Shown: positions 21,962 to 32,353 of the stretch, in pieces
Position numbering within the stretch: the stretch's first letter is position 1
Layout of the letters: each line of letters begins with the position of its first letter
NCBI GenBank assembly: GCA_002914845.1
Contig: JXTC01000154.1
Coordinates: 189,804-253,803 of the forward strand
Length of the DNA: 64,000 nucleotides
Direction: 5' to 3'
Source: Trema orientale
Lineage: Eukaryota; Streptophyta; Magnoliopsida; Rosales; Cannabaceae
Made by a program: the position numbers and the translations under genes
Notes under the pieces: generated by a model
Databases searched by the model: none
Seen by the model: the letters and a program-made list of their open reading frames with translations, nothing else
What the model was told of the DNA's origin: nothing

Positions 21962-23275
21962 GACTTATTCTCAAGAGAGAGAAAATGACTAATATGTTTC
22001 TTTCTCAAGAAAAAAGAAAAAATTGTGTGGATCTTTGTCTTGTCGTTTATATTTCATAAACTGAAGATATTAAATAAAAGTAGGTGAGATCGAGCAACTT
22101 CAAGAAAGCAGGTGAAAAAGTCCGGAAAATACAGACTCTAGACCGATGTTTTGATGCGTTCGAAGCAAGGTTCCGCATGCACAATGTTCCAGAACATTTT
22201 CGGATGCACGAACAGAGAAAAAGAAGCTAAGAAAAACAGAGAAAAAGAAACAGAAACAGAGGAGTTTGAATGAGTGGTTGGAAAAAATAGACCATTCCAA
22301 TAAAGAGGGTGAGATTGCTTTCAATTCCCTCAAGTCTTCTTTTGCTGAAGTTGGGATTCAAATCTCTAGGTTTTTCGTTCACTAATTCTTGTCGATCATG
22401 GCGGTTTCGGAAGAGAGTGAAGAAATCTTGGCGCTTTGTCTTTATGATGTTAAAGCTGTACTCAGGTTTCTAATTCTATTGTCATAAACACGTTCGTTGA
22501 GATGATGCAATTTTTTGAAGAATAAATGAAGGTTGCAGGATCATTTTCGGACGACGCAAAGGGCTAGAAAATTAAGGAAGACAATACTGATGATCAAGAG
22601 AAAGTACTGCCTACGATGGTGATAAATGACGTGTTTCACTCTATGGCAAAACATCTTGTGGATAATCAGGGCCGGCTCTATGGGATGAGGGGCCTTAGGC
22701 AAAAATTTTACAAGTCTAATGAGGAAAAGAAAATTAATTATTCTAAATAAAATCTCTATTTAATTTTATTATCCTAATAAAATTTTGTGTCTATTTCTTT
22801 CTTGAAATTAGCTATTTCTATTTTTTCCTTAAAAAGAAAAACAAATTTTATTTAAGAAAATGAATCTTTTTATAAGACTAAAGAAATAGTGGATTATGCC
22901 TTTTCTTTTTAAGGAAAAAATGTGAGGACATTTGAAACTTAAACTTCAGGATTGGAAGTGATTGTTGTTACCAATTAGGCAAGTCCTATAACCACTATTG
23001 AATTATATGTGATAGGAGTTTTATTAACTAGAGTTTTTAATAGTCTATAATTTCAATTTAGTCTAAGATCATATTGTTAAAATTACGTCAACTATAGTTA
23101 ATCTTTCTTTCAATAAATAAAGCCACATAGCAATGTTAAAATAGTATTCGCTTGAAAATTTTAAAATAATTAATCTAGAACTATATTTATTTCAAGTTAT
23201 ATATATATATGTACGCATATATGTTTAGGCCTTCAAAATAAATATTTTTCAGAAAATAAAAATTTTACAAATAAA

Positions 23276-23293
23276 CTTGGTACGTACACTCTT
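23276..23293. repeat. SINE target-site duplication, copy 1
   Basis: CTTGGTACGTACACTCTT, identical to 23444-23461 and 23668-23685. Confidence 0.85.
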
Positions 23294-23443
23294 TTTTTTT
23301 TTTTTAAAAAAGTGGGGCTTAACTAATAACCACCACTTACTACAAATTAAAGGAAAATGGCACACACACACACTACCAAGGTTTGAACCCCTGACCCCCC
23401 CAAACACATACACACAACCCTCAAACCTTAGACCAACTGAGCC
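23294..23443 (-). mobile_element. tRNA-derived SINE 1
   Basis: Read on the minus strand it starts with GGGCTCAGTTGGTCTAAGG, like the internal A box of a tRNA gene, followed about 50 bases later by GGGGTTCAAACC, a B box. A body ending in a GTTAAGCCCCACTT stretch and an A-rich tail follow. It is bounded by perfect 18-bp direct repeats. Confidence 0.75.
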
Positions 23444-23461
23444 CTTGGTACGTACACTCTT
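23444..23461. repeat. SINE target-site duplication, copy 2
   Basis: CTTGGTACGTACACTCTT; serves as right flank of SINE 1 and left flank of SINE 2. Confidence 0.85.
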
Positions 23462-23667
23462 TTTTTTTTTTTTTTTTAAAAAAAGTGGGGTTTAACTAAT
23501 GACCTCCACTTATTACAAATTAAAAAAAAATACCTAATACTACCCAATCCCCACCCCACCCTATTAGGGATAATTAGTTTTCACGCCTACCCCGGTGTGA
23601 CTCGAGCCTAGGACCGAGACCCTAGATAGTGGATGCTCTTACCACTTGAGCTAACCCACTTTGTCAC
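23462..23667 (-). mobile_element. tRNA-derived SINE 2
   Basis: Minus strand starts GGTGACAAAGTGGGTTAGCT then CAAGTGGTAAGAGC (A box region) and CCTAGGCTCGAGTCACACC (B box region). Its 3' half and A-rich tail resemble SINE 1 (GTTAAACCCCACTTTTT), but the 5' half differs, so the two are related but not copies of each other. Confidence 0.75.
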
Positions 23668-23685
23668 CTTGGTACGTACACTCTT
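23668..23685. repeat. SINE target-site duplication, copy 3
   Basis: CTTGGTACGTACACTCTT, right flank of SINE 2. Confidence 0.85.
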
Positions 23686-23924
23686 ATTTATATATCTAGC
23701 AAATAGTAAGGTCTGATTCTAAAAATACATATGAACTTGATCTACATTATTCTTGTTAGAAAAATAAGTGTTACATGATAATATATATATATATTTTAAG
23801 ATCTAATGTAATATATGTAAGACATAATATATTACTTAAAAAAAAAATGGGCCTCCGACTCCAGGGGCCATAGGCGAGTGCCTCACTCACCTAGCCCTTG
23901 AGTCGGCACAGTGGATAATGTTTT

Positions 23925-24304
23925 GGGTTTCTATCACTTTTACGTATAAAAAACTAAAAGAATTACAAAACTACGGAACTCAGACTTTTTTCAAATTTTC
24001 GTACGGTTTTTATTAGAAAAATATCACTTTTTAAAAAATATTTAAAAAAATACCATTTTTAAAAATAGTTACTGGTTACTAGTTATCAGTTATATACTAG
24101 TTATAAATACCTTTAGTTATTAGTTACCAGTTTCTGTAAACTGGTTACCAGAAACTAGTTATTATTTTAAAAAATAGTATTTTTCTAAATAGTTTTTTAA
24201 ATATGATATTTATCTAATAAAAACCGTACCGCACCTTAAAAAAACTTAAACCACTTTTTTTTATAAATTTTTTTCAAAATTACCGTATAATATCTAGTTT
24301 CCAC
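23925..24304. mobile_element. Mutator-like MITE, 380 bp
   Basis: Flanked by a perfect 9-bp direct repeat TAATGTTTT (23916-23924 and 24305-24313), the length made by Mutator-type transposases. The X2 pseudogene has the empty site. The ends are only weakly inverted (GGGTTTCTATCA against GTGGAAACTAGA). The middle (24062-24165) is built of TAGTTA/GGTTAC(C/T)AG motifs in both orientations. It lies 5 bp from the right end of the hAT element. Confidence 0.7.
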
Positions 24305-24475
24305 TAATGTTTTTGAGGACAAATTGAATAGAATTGGCGTCAAGATACATGGCTTGAAAACTGATGAAGCTATTTCAGAGATGAATTTTTTCCGGGAAGT
24401 ATAATTGGAGTTAAAGAGCTATGGACCGAAATGGAACTTAAACCAGGGAGCCTAACAAAATTAGTGTTGCCTTAA

Positions 24476-25360
24476 AAAGATTTCATCAATGAGTTTAGCT
24501 TTTAAACATTGCTAATCTGTCACCAGTATCTTGAATTAGTACCATTGCAACACTCAATGTTTAAATTAGACTCATTAGTCTTCTATGAATAACTGTATAA
24601 CTACCTTTATTTTTTTTGTTCTTTTTTAATTGTATAACTACCTTTATTTTTGTTCTTTTTTTTTAGGTAATTGTACTTTCCATTGGAGTGTTACAGAATT
24701 TGTGGAATTTATGTTAAATTTTTTTCATAAATGATGCTGTTGCACCACTCTTCAGGTTTGAATAAGACTTAGTATACGTGAATTAGTATATATCTCTTAG
24801 AGTTTTATCATTCGTTGATTAGGTAGCAGAGCTTGTGGGGATAATAATAAAAATATAATGATGTAAATATGTGAAAAAAATAAGAGGAGAAGAAGAGTGT
24901 GGCAATAGAGAAGTCAACAAAATTAGGAAATTAAGAAGTGATTTTTTTATTTTTTTTGGGTGAAAATCAACAACTTTCAATTTGATGAATTACAATCAAA
25001 AGGTGCTAAATGATTTAATACCCTCAGGGACTTCCTTCTCAATATAAATAACCGATCGATTCACCCACTATACTAAAAATATTTCCGAATTCTAAAGTAA
25101 TAAAATCTCAGAAAGTCTTCGACTTCTACCAAATACTACTAAAACAAAGATCAAAATAAATATCTTAAAGTTTCAGAAAAGTGTTAGTACATTAAGAGCC
25201 ATAATAAGATTCTTTTATAGAATGAAAGTAAAAAGAATTAAAAGGCACTTTTTTTTCTCTTTTTTTTCTAAAATTAAAATTTAATGAAAATTGTTGGATC
25301 TAACTTCTACCAAAAACTTAAAACTTTAGCAAACAAATTAAAGAAGATTTCTAAGCTCTA
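24476..25360. repeat. Spacer between X1 and Z1, duplicated at 35164-36019
   Basis: Collinear with 35164-36019 at high identity, for example CAAAAGGTGCTAAATGATTT (24998 and 35642). No gene. Confidence 0.65.
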
Positions 25361-25754
25361 CTATCTCCTATATAGATAATTAATCCATAATTGGTGTCCG
25401 ACTGATCCTTCTTAGAAACAAGATCTTCTCATTGAATTAAATCATTAGCAGATTGATCGTCTTCTCGTAAACTTCTAGATTTCTCTGTAGTGTTTCGCTT
25501 GCAGTCCTAATTTCGTCGCGATCGTCGTTTCTTCTTTTGTTTTCTTTAATCTTCTCAATAAAGTTTTTAATCTCCAATTGCATGGCGTCTGCGAGGTTAT
25601 CATCAGCTTTAAGATCTCGGTCATCTTGTTGTTCAAAGTTGCCAATTCTCTATCAGAACAAAAAATTAATATAAAACAATTAACACCAACAAAGAATAGA
25701 GATCATCAGGCAATAATTTATGTTAAGAGAGAAAGATATGTACATATTTTCCAT
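25361..25754 (-). pseudogene. Z1, broken copy of the small gene Z
   Basis: Copy of Z3 (36020-36498). A one-base deletion in CTGATGAT-AACC (near 25597) shifts the frame within the region that reads KLMINLADAMQ in Z3. Nearly all of exon 1 and the splice donor are missing: only ATGGAAAATATG remains at 25754, the same deletion as in Z2. Confidence 0.7.
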
Positions 25755-26640
25755 TGAGGAGTTCTCAAGGAAAAAATCAACGAGTTTGATTAAGGCTTTA
25801 GCGACTTTGTCTCAACTCTCAAGCCAAGCTTAAAATTAATCACGTACGCATATTAGTTAAATTGATTAGGCCAAAATAACAATTATTATACTAGTCATCG
25901 GTAAATGTCTTATTTTTAGAGAAGAAATTAGTGCTAGTACGATTTTTGGGCCCAATATTATTAAAATACAGCTCATTCTTTTATACTTTATTTTTTAACG
26001 GTTTTTGTTTAGTTTTATATCTAATCTTTAATTCTTTTTTAAAAACTATTTGAAACGCGTGGAAAAATAAACTTTAGGAAAGGCTGTCAGCTGGCTGACG
26101 CGCTTACATCATTTGTCAACCACTGACTTGCCCCTTTATCTTTTATTTATTTATTTATTTTTATTTTTCTCGCTTGACATTTTTAAAGGATTTTTTTCAC
26201 GTTTCTTTCTTTTTGTCTTTTTATTTATTTTAATTAAACTGTTTAATAAAGAAATTAGTTATTTTCTCTTTTCTTTTTCTTATTTTATTATAGTAGTCAT
26301 TTTTGTTCTGTTTCTTGTTTCTTTTTTTTTTTTTTTCGTTCTTGGCTTCCTTTTATAATATTTTTATATTTGCTTACCTTTTTTTTTTTAAATTAATTTT
26401 TCTTATGAAACTTTTTTCAAATAAATTTTCATTAGTTCTTTTTTTGTTAATATTTAAAGAAAATAAAAAAAATTCTGGAACAAAATCGTTTTAAAAAGTA
26501 AGAGAAAATAAAATTTTAGTAACAAAAAATAATAATTATTAAGTGGTTATAATTGACTAATTTAGTTATTAGTTTCATTTGTTTAATCCTAAATATGTAT
26601 CCAAAGTATCAATCTTTTCTTCCTTGTAGTCTGATAGGTG
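25755..26640. other. Intergenic region
   Basis: No gene. 25830-25920 matches 36650-36680 joined to 37160-37205, so about 0.5 kb present in the other block is absent here. 26130-26480 is very T-rich on the plus strand; the frames open there encode only F/L/I repeats. Confidence 0.45.
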
Positions 26641-26763
26641 ATTTTCTTCCTTGTTTAATTTTCTTTTTTTTCTAAAATTAAAATTTAAAGAAAATTGTTG
26701 GATCTAATTTCTACCAAAAATTTAAAACTTTAGCAAACAAATTAAAGAAGATTTTTAAGCTCT

Positions 26764-27155
26764 ACTATCTCCTATATAGATAATTAGTCCATAATTGGTG
26801 TCCAACTGATCTTTCTTAGAAACAAGATCTTCTCATTGAATTAAATCATTAGCGGATTGATCGTCTTCTCGTAAACTTCTAGGTTTCTCTGTAGTGTTTC
26901 GCTTGCGGTCCTAATTTCGTCGCGATCGCCGTTTCTCCTTTTGTTTTCTTTGATCTTCTCAATGAAGTTTTTAATCTCCAATTGCATAGCGTCCGTGAGG
27001 TTAATCATCAGCTTTAAGATCGCGGTCATCTTGTTGTTCAACGTTGCCAATTCTCTGTCAAAACAAAAAATGAATGTAAAAAACACCAACAAAAAATAGA
27101 GATCATCAGGCAATAATATATGTTGAGAGGGAAAAGATATGTACATATTTTCCAT
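26764..27155 (-). pseudogene. Z2, broken copy of the small gene Z
   Basis: The exon-2 part is open (RELATLNNKMTAILKLMI, then NLTDAMQLEIKNFIEKIKEN) but ends early at PLMI-stop because a CAA codon of Z3 is TAA here (about 26850). Exon 1 carries the same internal deletion as Z1, leaving MENM and no usable donor. At 27187 the sequence joins the middle of a C gene. Confidence 0.7.
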
Positions 27156-27187
27156 TGAGGAGTTCTCAGGGAAAAGATTATATCTTT

Positions 27188-27588
27188 TTAGTACTAGTCC
27201 TTGTTTGTTTATGATCATGATCAAGCTTTTGCAGCCACTCTATCAAACTCCTATGCCCTTTTCCTCTGCCTTTCTCTGCTTCTACTTTCCAAATCTTCAT
27301 GAAATCCTTGAAATAGTCCACATAATCCTCAAACTGTTTCGATTCGCCGAGTCTTGGAACATTGTACTTCCTAAACTTCTCTGCGAAATCATCAGAAATC
27401 TTGTTCAAGGCCAATGCTTCTTCTTCTCTCATCTTATTTAAACTCTCCACTTCCTCTTCTGTTTTCGGTGAAAGTTTGAGACTTCCATGATCATTAGACA
27501 GAAATGAGTGGTTCATCTTTGGGGTCAAGCTCTGTTCAGGAAGTTCTTGAGAAATTAGAAGAGGCTTCAGTTCATCAGGATCTAACAT
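27188..27588 (-). pseudogene. C2, 5' half of a C-type gene
   Basis: Residues 1-132 match C1 almost perfectly, from MLDPDELKPL through FRKYNVPRL and HRSLIEWLQKLDHDHK to TRTST, then the copy stops and runs into the Z2 flank. Only about ten residue changes separate it from C1, so the duplication looks recent. The conserved C-terminal signatures are lost. Confidence 0.8.
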
Positions 27589-28735
27589 TATCTCAGTTTT
27601 TCACCATTGCTGGAAAGACTCCACCAAATCTTTGTTATTTACAAAACATTTATTTGAATAAACGAAACATTTTCAATTATAAATACCAACTTGATGAGTA
27701 TGATAGGAGGTATGTTCTAAAATCAGGACTCTAGATTAGGACTAGTCCTATAGCTTCAAAATTGTTTTTTTTTTTTTTTGGAAGAACTATAGCTTTATAA
27801 TAACGACGTCAAGGATATGTTTAAAAAAAAGTTATATATATATATATCAACCTATTTGAAATGTTCTCGGCTGGAAGTTTCATTGTAATTATCATTTCAT
27901 GTTTATTATCTTCTTTAATTAATAATATTTATCTCATATGCTTAAAAGTGCGAAGTTAAAAAAAAAAACTGCCACCAGTGTTGTTTAAACGTATTTCAAA
28001 TATTTGAAAAATACCCTCAGCTACCTTTGTTGTTCTTTTATATGTAAATATTGCTGCAAGATATATGACTATGTAGACCTACAACGTCACTTTTTTGGTG
28101 ACGTGGTATATCTGCTACGTCACTTTTTTGATGACGTGAAAATAATTTTCGAGGGGTTTTTTCAATTAAAATTTGTGCAAACCCACCGGATTTCATTTAC
28201 AGAAATATAATTACAAACATCGTCCAAAATATCTATGTAGCATCAGATCCACATACATATAAGTACCAAAATATGTAATAGAATTTTAGTTACACAACTA
28301 TTAGTAGCAAAGTCTTAGAATTAAATCTAAAACATTAACCTAGCTAGGTAGCAAGTCATATAATCTAATAAGATATCTTTAAGTAATATGTCAAAAGCTA
28401 AATTAAGGATAACTTTATCAAGTGAGATAATCCACAAGCTCAACAACTCATTCTTTACGAACTGTATTTATGTCTTCCTTTGTATAGAAAGTGTGTCCAT
28501 GGAACTATGCATTCAAAGAATAAATTTGTTAGAATATGAAGCTTCTTGTTTTTTTTTTACCTGTGTGTAAGTCTACATGGTGAATACGTACTCTTATAGT
28601 GATAAATTCTCTGCACCAAGTCTCTCATGGGCGACTCTCAATTACATGATTAATATTCATATAGAATTTATCGAAATCAACACCCCATAAAATATTTGCC
28701 TTTATATGTGCCCTTTATATCAGTATCTCAAAGGT
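27589..28735. repeat. Duplicate of the C1 upstream flank, without the 2.1 kb insertion
   Basis: 27589-28150 matches 10817-11370 and 28155-28610 matches 13483-13930, with no extra bases between, giving the empty site for the element at 11374-13479. The tandem phrase (C/A)ACGTCACTTTTTTG(G/A)TGACGTG at 28083-28138 has no counterpart at C1. Confidence 0.7.
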
Positions 28736-29421
28736 GTGAATACCATCATGCATGCTATCCGTCTGACCACGAAAGATCACGTATTTATGTTTGTAATTTA
28801 GGCGGCAATAAAAAAGAATACTTAAACATCTCAAAATAGATCATAATACTTACAAGTTCTGTCTAACAAATTCTCTTCTGTCTAATAAATTCTCATCTAA
28901 GTTCCTCATACTATACAAGGAGCAATGAATTTAAAAATCTGAAGGTCTAATTTTAGAGATGCAAAATGTGAAAAATACATATAAATATTTAAGGGTTAAT
29001 TTAAAATGTTTCCAAGCAAGTAAATCATAAATCGACTAAACATACATAAAAATTAATCTGACAATAATACAATTAACCAAATAGGACATATAAAAATAAG
29101 AAGAATACATTTAATAAGATTCACTGGGGAAAAAAATGTAAAAACCAAAATTATATAGAATATTTGAACTAATAATAATCAGTTACAATTCAGGTTAGTA
29201 TCAAGTCTCAACCAACCCATTAACGACCATAACAGAAATACCTAACTCTCCTTCTCTTTATATTCCTTCCTCATACTAGTCATTTCTTTATTAAAAGTTT
29301 CTTATCAAACAAACACTTTGAGAATTTACAAGAGGAGAGAAAGAAAATCCCATGTGAGATTTTAAAAGAAAAATTGGAGAGAAAGAAAATCCCATGTGAG
29401 ATTTTACAAGAAAAATTGGCT
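28735..29421 (+). promoter_or_regulatory. Upstream region of the A3 pseudogene
   Basis: Third copy of the A-type promoter region. Just before the start codon a 50-bp tandem duplication of the leader (GAGAGAAAGAAAATCCCATG at 29336 and 29377) is unique to this copy. Confidence 0.55.
29222..29246 (+). promoter_or_regulatory. Shared promoter element, copy at A3
   Basis: CCATAACAGAAATACC with TAAC after it, about 180 bp before the pseudogene start. Confidence 0.5.
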
Positions 29422-30527
29422 ATGGCGGAAAAAGTTTTTTCCGGCTTCAACCAAAAGCTTCCAGACCTCGAACTTCTCCTAAGTAGTCTCGACCAGATGA
29501 TATGCCAACTGAAGATCAAGAAACGCAGAAGAGAAGATGAAACAACAGAGGATGAAGCAGAGCCTTCTGAGACCGGGGCGACTGATGATCAAGATCATGT
29601 TGCGAAGATGTTAGAGAAATTTGCCACAGAGATTGAAGAAGAAGATATAAAAATTTGCCGAAATACTAGAAGGAAGCAGAGGACTTGAGGAAGAAGATTG
29701 AAGATTACAAGAAAGAAGCGCAAGGCTTAAAATAGAAGCTGATCGACTATGGACCGAGAGCTGCTGTTGATCGAATTGCAGAAGCAGAGGAGGAGGAGGA
29801 GGAAGAAGAAGAAGAAGAAGACTCATCGAATTATGAAGAAAAGTTGCGTAGATTTTTGCTGCCATGGAAAGTCATCGTGTTCGAAAGTAGGAAGGCGGGA
29901 AAGAAGACCTTATTGGAGTTGGTTCGACATATCGATCGATCCAATGGAGGAGGAATCGCTTTCGACTCAATGAGAGCCTTGGCAATTGATTTTGGAAGTC
30001 AGCTCTCTCGTCGGATGGTCGACTATTTCTTGCTGTTCACTGGTGCGGGGGCAAAAGAGATTGCGGCGAGGACTCAAGCGTTCTTGAAAACGATCGGATG
30101 CATAAGCTTGGAGAAAGAGAATTTGATCATGACCCGAATGCTTGTTTCCCTGATCGAAATTGTGGACGGAGGAATCAAGGACAAGAAGGGGATGATTGTC
30201 GTGGCAGAGTCATTAGATGGTGTTTGGTATAGTCTAAGAGAGAGTCGTCTTCTTGGTTCGATCTTCTACAAGATCCTGTTTTTGGAGATTGCTTTATGTT
30301 GTCCGTGTTTCGCCAAAACGTTGGACTACGAAGAATTAAGGTTGCTTGGGGGTTTTGTGAGAGGAACGTTCAACGAAAAAATGAATCAACTGAGTTTGGA
30401 GATCACTGAGCTCAAGGAGACGGAGATTGAAGCTAGTGAGGATGAACAGGTGAAGAGGCACGAGTTGAAGAAAATCTTCTATTCGAAGATCAAAGAAATG
30501 TGGGACGGATTTGATTTGGATTCCTGA
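29422..30527 (+). pseudogene. A3, pseudogene of A1
   Basis: Begins MAEKVFSGFNQKLPDLELLL like A1. A one-base deletion at about 29650 (GATATAAAAATTTG for GACATCAAAAATTTG) shifts the frame, and the original frame then carries TAG codons at about 29668 and 29731. From 29844 to the stop at 30527 the A1 frame is open again, 227 codons, and keeps KTLLELVRHIDRS, SLEKEN, FLEIALCCPC and IKEMWDGFDLDS. The break is in the variable N-terminal part only. Whether the second half is still translated from an internal ATG (29844) is unknown. Confidence 0.8.
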
Positions 30528-31844
30528 GCTGAATAAGGTAGAGAGTAGAAAGTCTGAACTTTTAAGGAATTTTAGTTTGTTTTTTTTTGGTACTTTCTGA
30601 TGTATTAGACTCAAAACAATAAGGAAACTGTTCATAGTTTGATGCACTAGACTCAAGCTATATGTTAGAGTTCGTGACCTGAATTCTAGTTGCTCTAGCC
30701 CGAAAGCTTCGTAGTGCGACATATGTGGTATTTTTATAATTGGGAGAAATTTTGAGATCAGTGATGGAAGCGGAGAGATTGGACCGATAGGTATGGACCT
30801 GTTTTATTGGACCGATTTTTCCGTACAGTTTTTCGTCTGTACACATACGTATTTTAGGGTTTTAGGGATTCTATATATACTTGGCTTGGCCGTGTAAAAT
30901 TCAACCTTCTGTACCCTATTTTCGACATAGTGAAATTTCCTCCTCTGCCAGTAGTTTTTCCCGATTAGGATTTTCCACTTAAATCTATGTGTTCTTATTT
31001 TTCATTCTTATTGTCGATTATCGTTCTTTAATACTTAACACTATAGTTGGAATTTTTGTTTGTTTTCAATAGTTTTAGGTGAATCCCCCAGAAGTTGGTT
31101 ACTTCTTTCTTACACGATTAACTAGATTCAACACATTTCAATTGGTACGGTTATGTGATTCAATTTTGCTATTCGGGTTACGCTTTTCGTTCACTGAGTT
31201 GTAATGTTTGCACACACAAAATAGTACATGTGTGTATTTTGAATATTTGATAAAACATCGTGTCGTTTCCTCTTCGATGAAAGAAAGGTCTTTTATCTTC
31301 TATAACAAACGACACGCCGTTATTCTGAGATAGAAAATGATAAATATTTTTCTTTTTCAAGGAAGATGACATATTTTGTGTGTCAAATGTTTTAAAACAC
31401 TTAAATTGATTTGAAGATCTTAAAGCATAGTTAATTGGATTAATCCAATTACTCTGTTTGTGTTAAACCATGAAAACTGCAGTATAGGCAAATTCTCATT
31501 TTAAAATCATGAAAAAAAATGTATTGATCAGCTCAAAACAAGTTTGAACCTTCGTCTTAGTTTCCAATTATTATTAACCAACGAGGAGTAGTAAACCAAG
31601 AGCAAAACATTTGCTCATATAAGTAAGGGAAACAAATGAAGCAGATCAATCAGAACATGATATTTTCAACTTTTTCGAGTCTAATTCAATTATGAAACAA
31701 GGAACAACTAAACCAAATATTAGTATGTCTAATACTTTCAACTTTTTCGACTCTAATTTTCTTTACAAGTAAACTCTTTTACCTTGTTCAGTTTTGTTAA
31801 TACTAATAAAAGCTACTAAAGCATACTTTAACTTGTTCAATTAT
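30528..31844. repeat. A-C intergenic repeat unit of block 3
   Basis: Matches 8633-9832 except for the solo LTR at 30663-31040. Contains AACGACACGCCGTT at 31308-31321. Confidence 0.6.
30663..31040. mobile_element. Solo LTR of an LTR retrotransposon
   Basis: Starts TGTTAG and ends TTAACA, the TG...CA ends of an LTR, with a perfect 5-bp target duplication CTATA (30658-30662 and 31041-31045). The empty site is seen in block 2 at about 18390 (CAAGCTATAGTTGG). A TATA-like CTATATATAC lies at 30871. Its orientation (TG end left, then ATATATAC and CTTGGCTTGGCCGTG) suggests the plus strand. Probably copia-type, by general composition only. Confidence 0.8.
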
Positions 31845-32070
31845 TCAATCTGTTTCTTGAAGAATTCATAGTTTGACTTTTCATTATTTCTAGGTAGGAT
31901 TTCCCTCTTCAGCTCATTAATCTTCAAATTTATTTTGTTCAATTCTTCCCCAAATATTTCTCTGAGTTGACATCTTATATCTGAAAAAGCATCACTCTTT
32001 AACATCACAGGCAAAGTCTTGAAAACAAAATGCGATTTCCAAACGCAAAACTTCGCCGAGCAGCGTACAA
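31845..32070 (-). pseudogene. C4, C-terminal fragment of a C-type gene
   Basis: Matches C1 from LRLEIAF through the QLREIFGEE and KINELKREILPR segments, but the last 25 residues are replaced and the 5' part is absent. It ends at about 32070, 280 bp before the D1 stop codon. Confidence 0.7.
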
Positions 32071-32353
32071 AACTAGGAACATAATTACAACATATAAGCT
32101 CAATAATGGTTTTCTTCTTTTCTACTTTTTTTTTTTTGTTGAAAAAGGCTACTTAAATCAAGTTTATTCTCATGTCTGAAATGATTACTACGGTCTGAAA
32201 ACCAGATTTGACCCTTTTTCACCTTCCAAATACTTCTACTCAAACAATAATCAAGGGACACTAAAAGAGAAGAATCACTAAACTAAAGCAAACAATCATT
32301 AATCAAAGTTACAGAAATCTTATTACTAATCTTGTTAATAAAGGCACAGAATC

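Larger units (their letters stand above)
22667..23911. mobile_element. Non-autonomous hAT element, 1.25 kb
   Basis: Flanked by a perfect 8-bp target-site duplication TGGATAAT (22659-22666 and 23912-23919). Terminal inverted repeats are CAGGGCCGGCTC at the left and, read from the right end, CTGTGCCGACTC. The empty site is preserved in the X2 pseudogene near 34992-34999. No transposase; it carries two SINEs. Confidence 0.85.
22080..24475 (+). pseudogene. B-like pseudogene X1, split by two transposons
   Basis: Plus-strand relic collinear with X2 (34345-35163) and with B1/B3. It starts near GAGATCGAGCAACTTCAAGA, the EIE(Q/R)LQE motif of B genes. It includes a SL(N)EWLEKIDHSNKE-like stretch at about 22262-22310 and MAVSEESEEILAL at 22398-22440, then MKVAGSFSDDAKG with stops. 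The gene is interrupted at 22666 and resumes at 24305 with VFEDKLNRI. It ends with a TWTE-like LWTEMELKPG stretch and TTGCCTTAA (24467-24475). It has multiple stops and deletions besides the insertions. Confidence 0.75.

Noticed and set aside
23277..23495. 72-codon frame
   Set aside because: It runs through SINE 1 and the poly-T tracts; it is not a gene.
26113..26494. Two overlapping frames resembling membrane proteins
   Set aside because: Composition is nearly all F, L, I and V because the DNA is T-rich; no start context or homologue.
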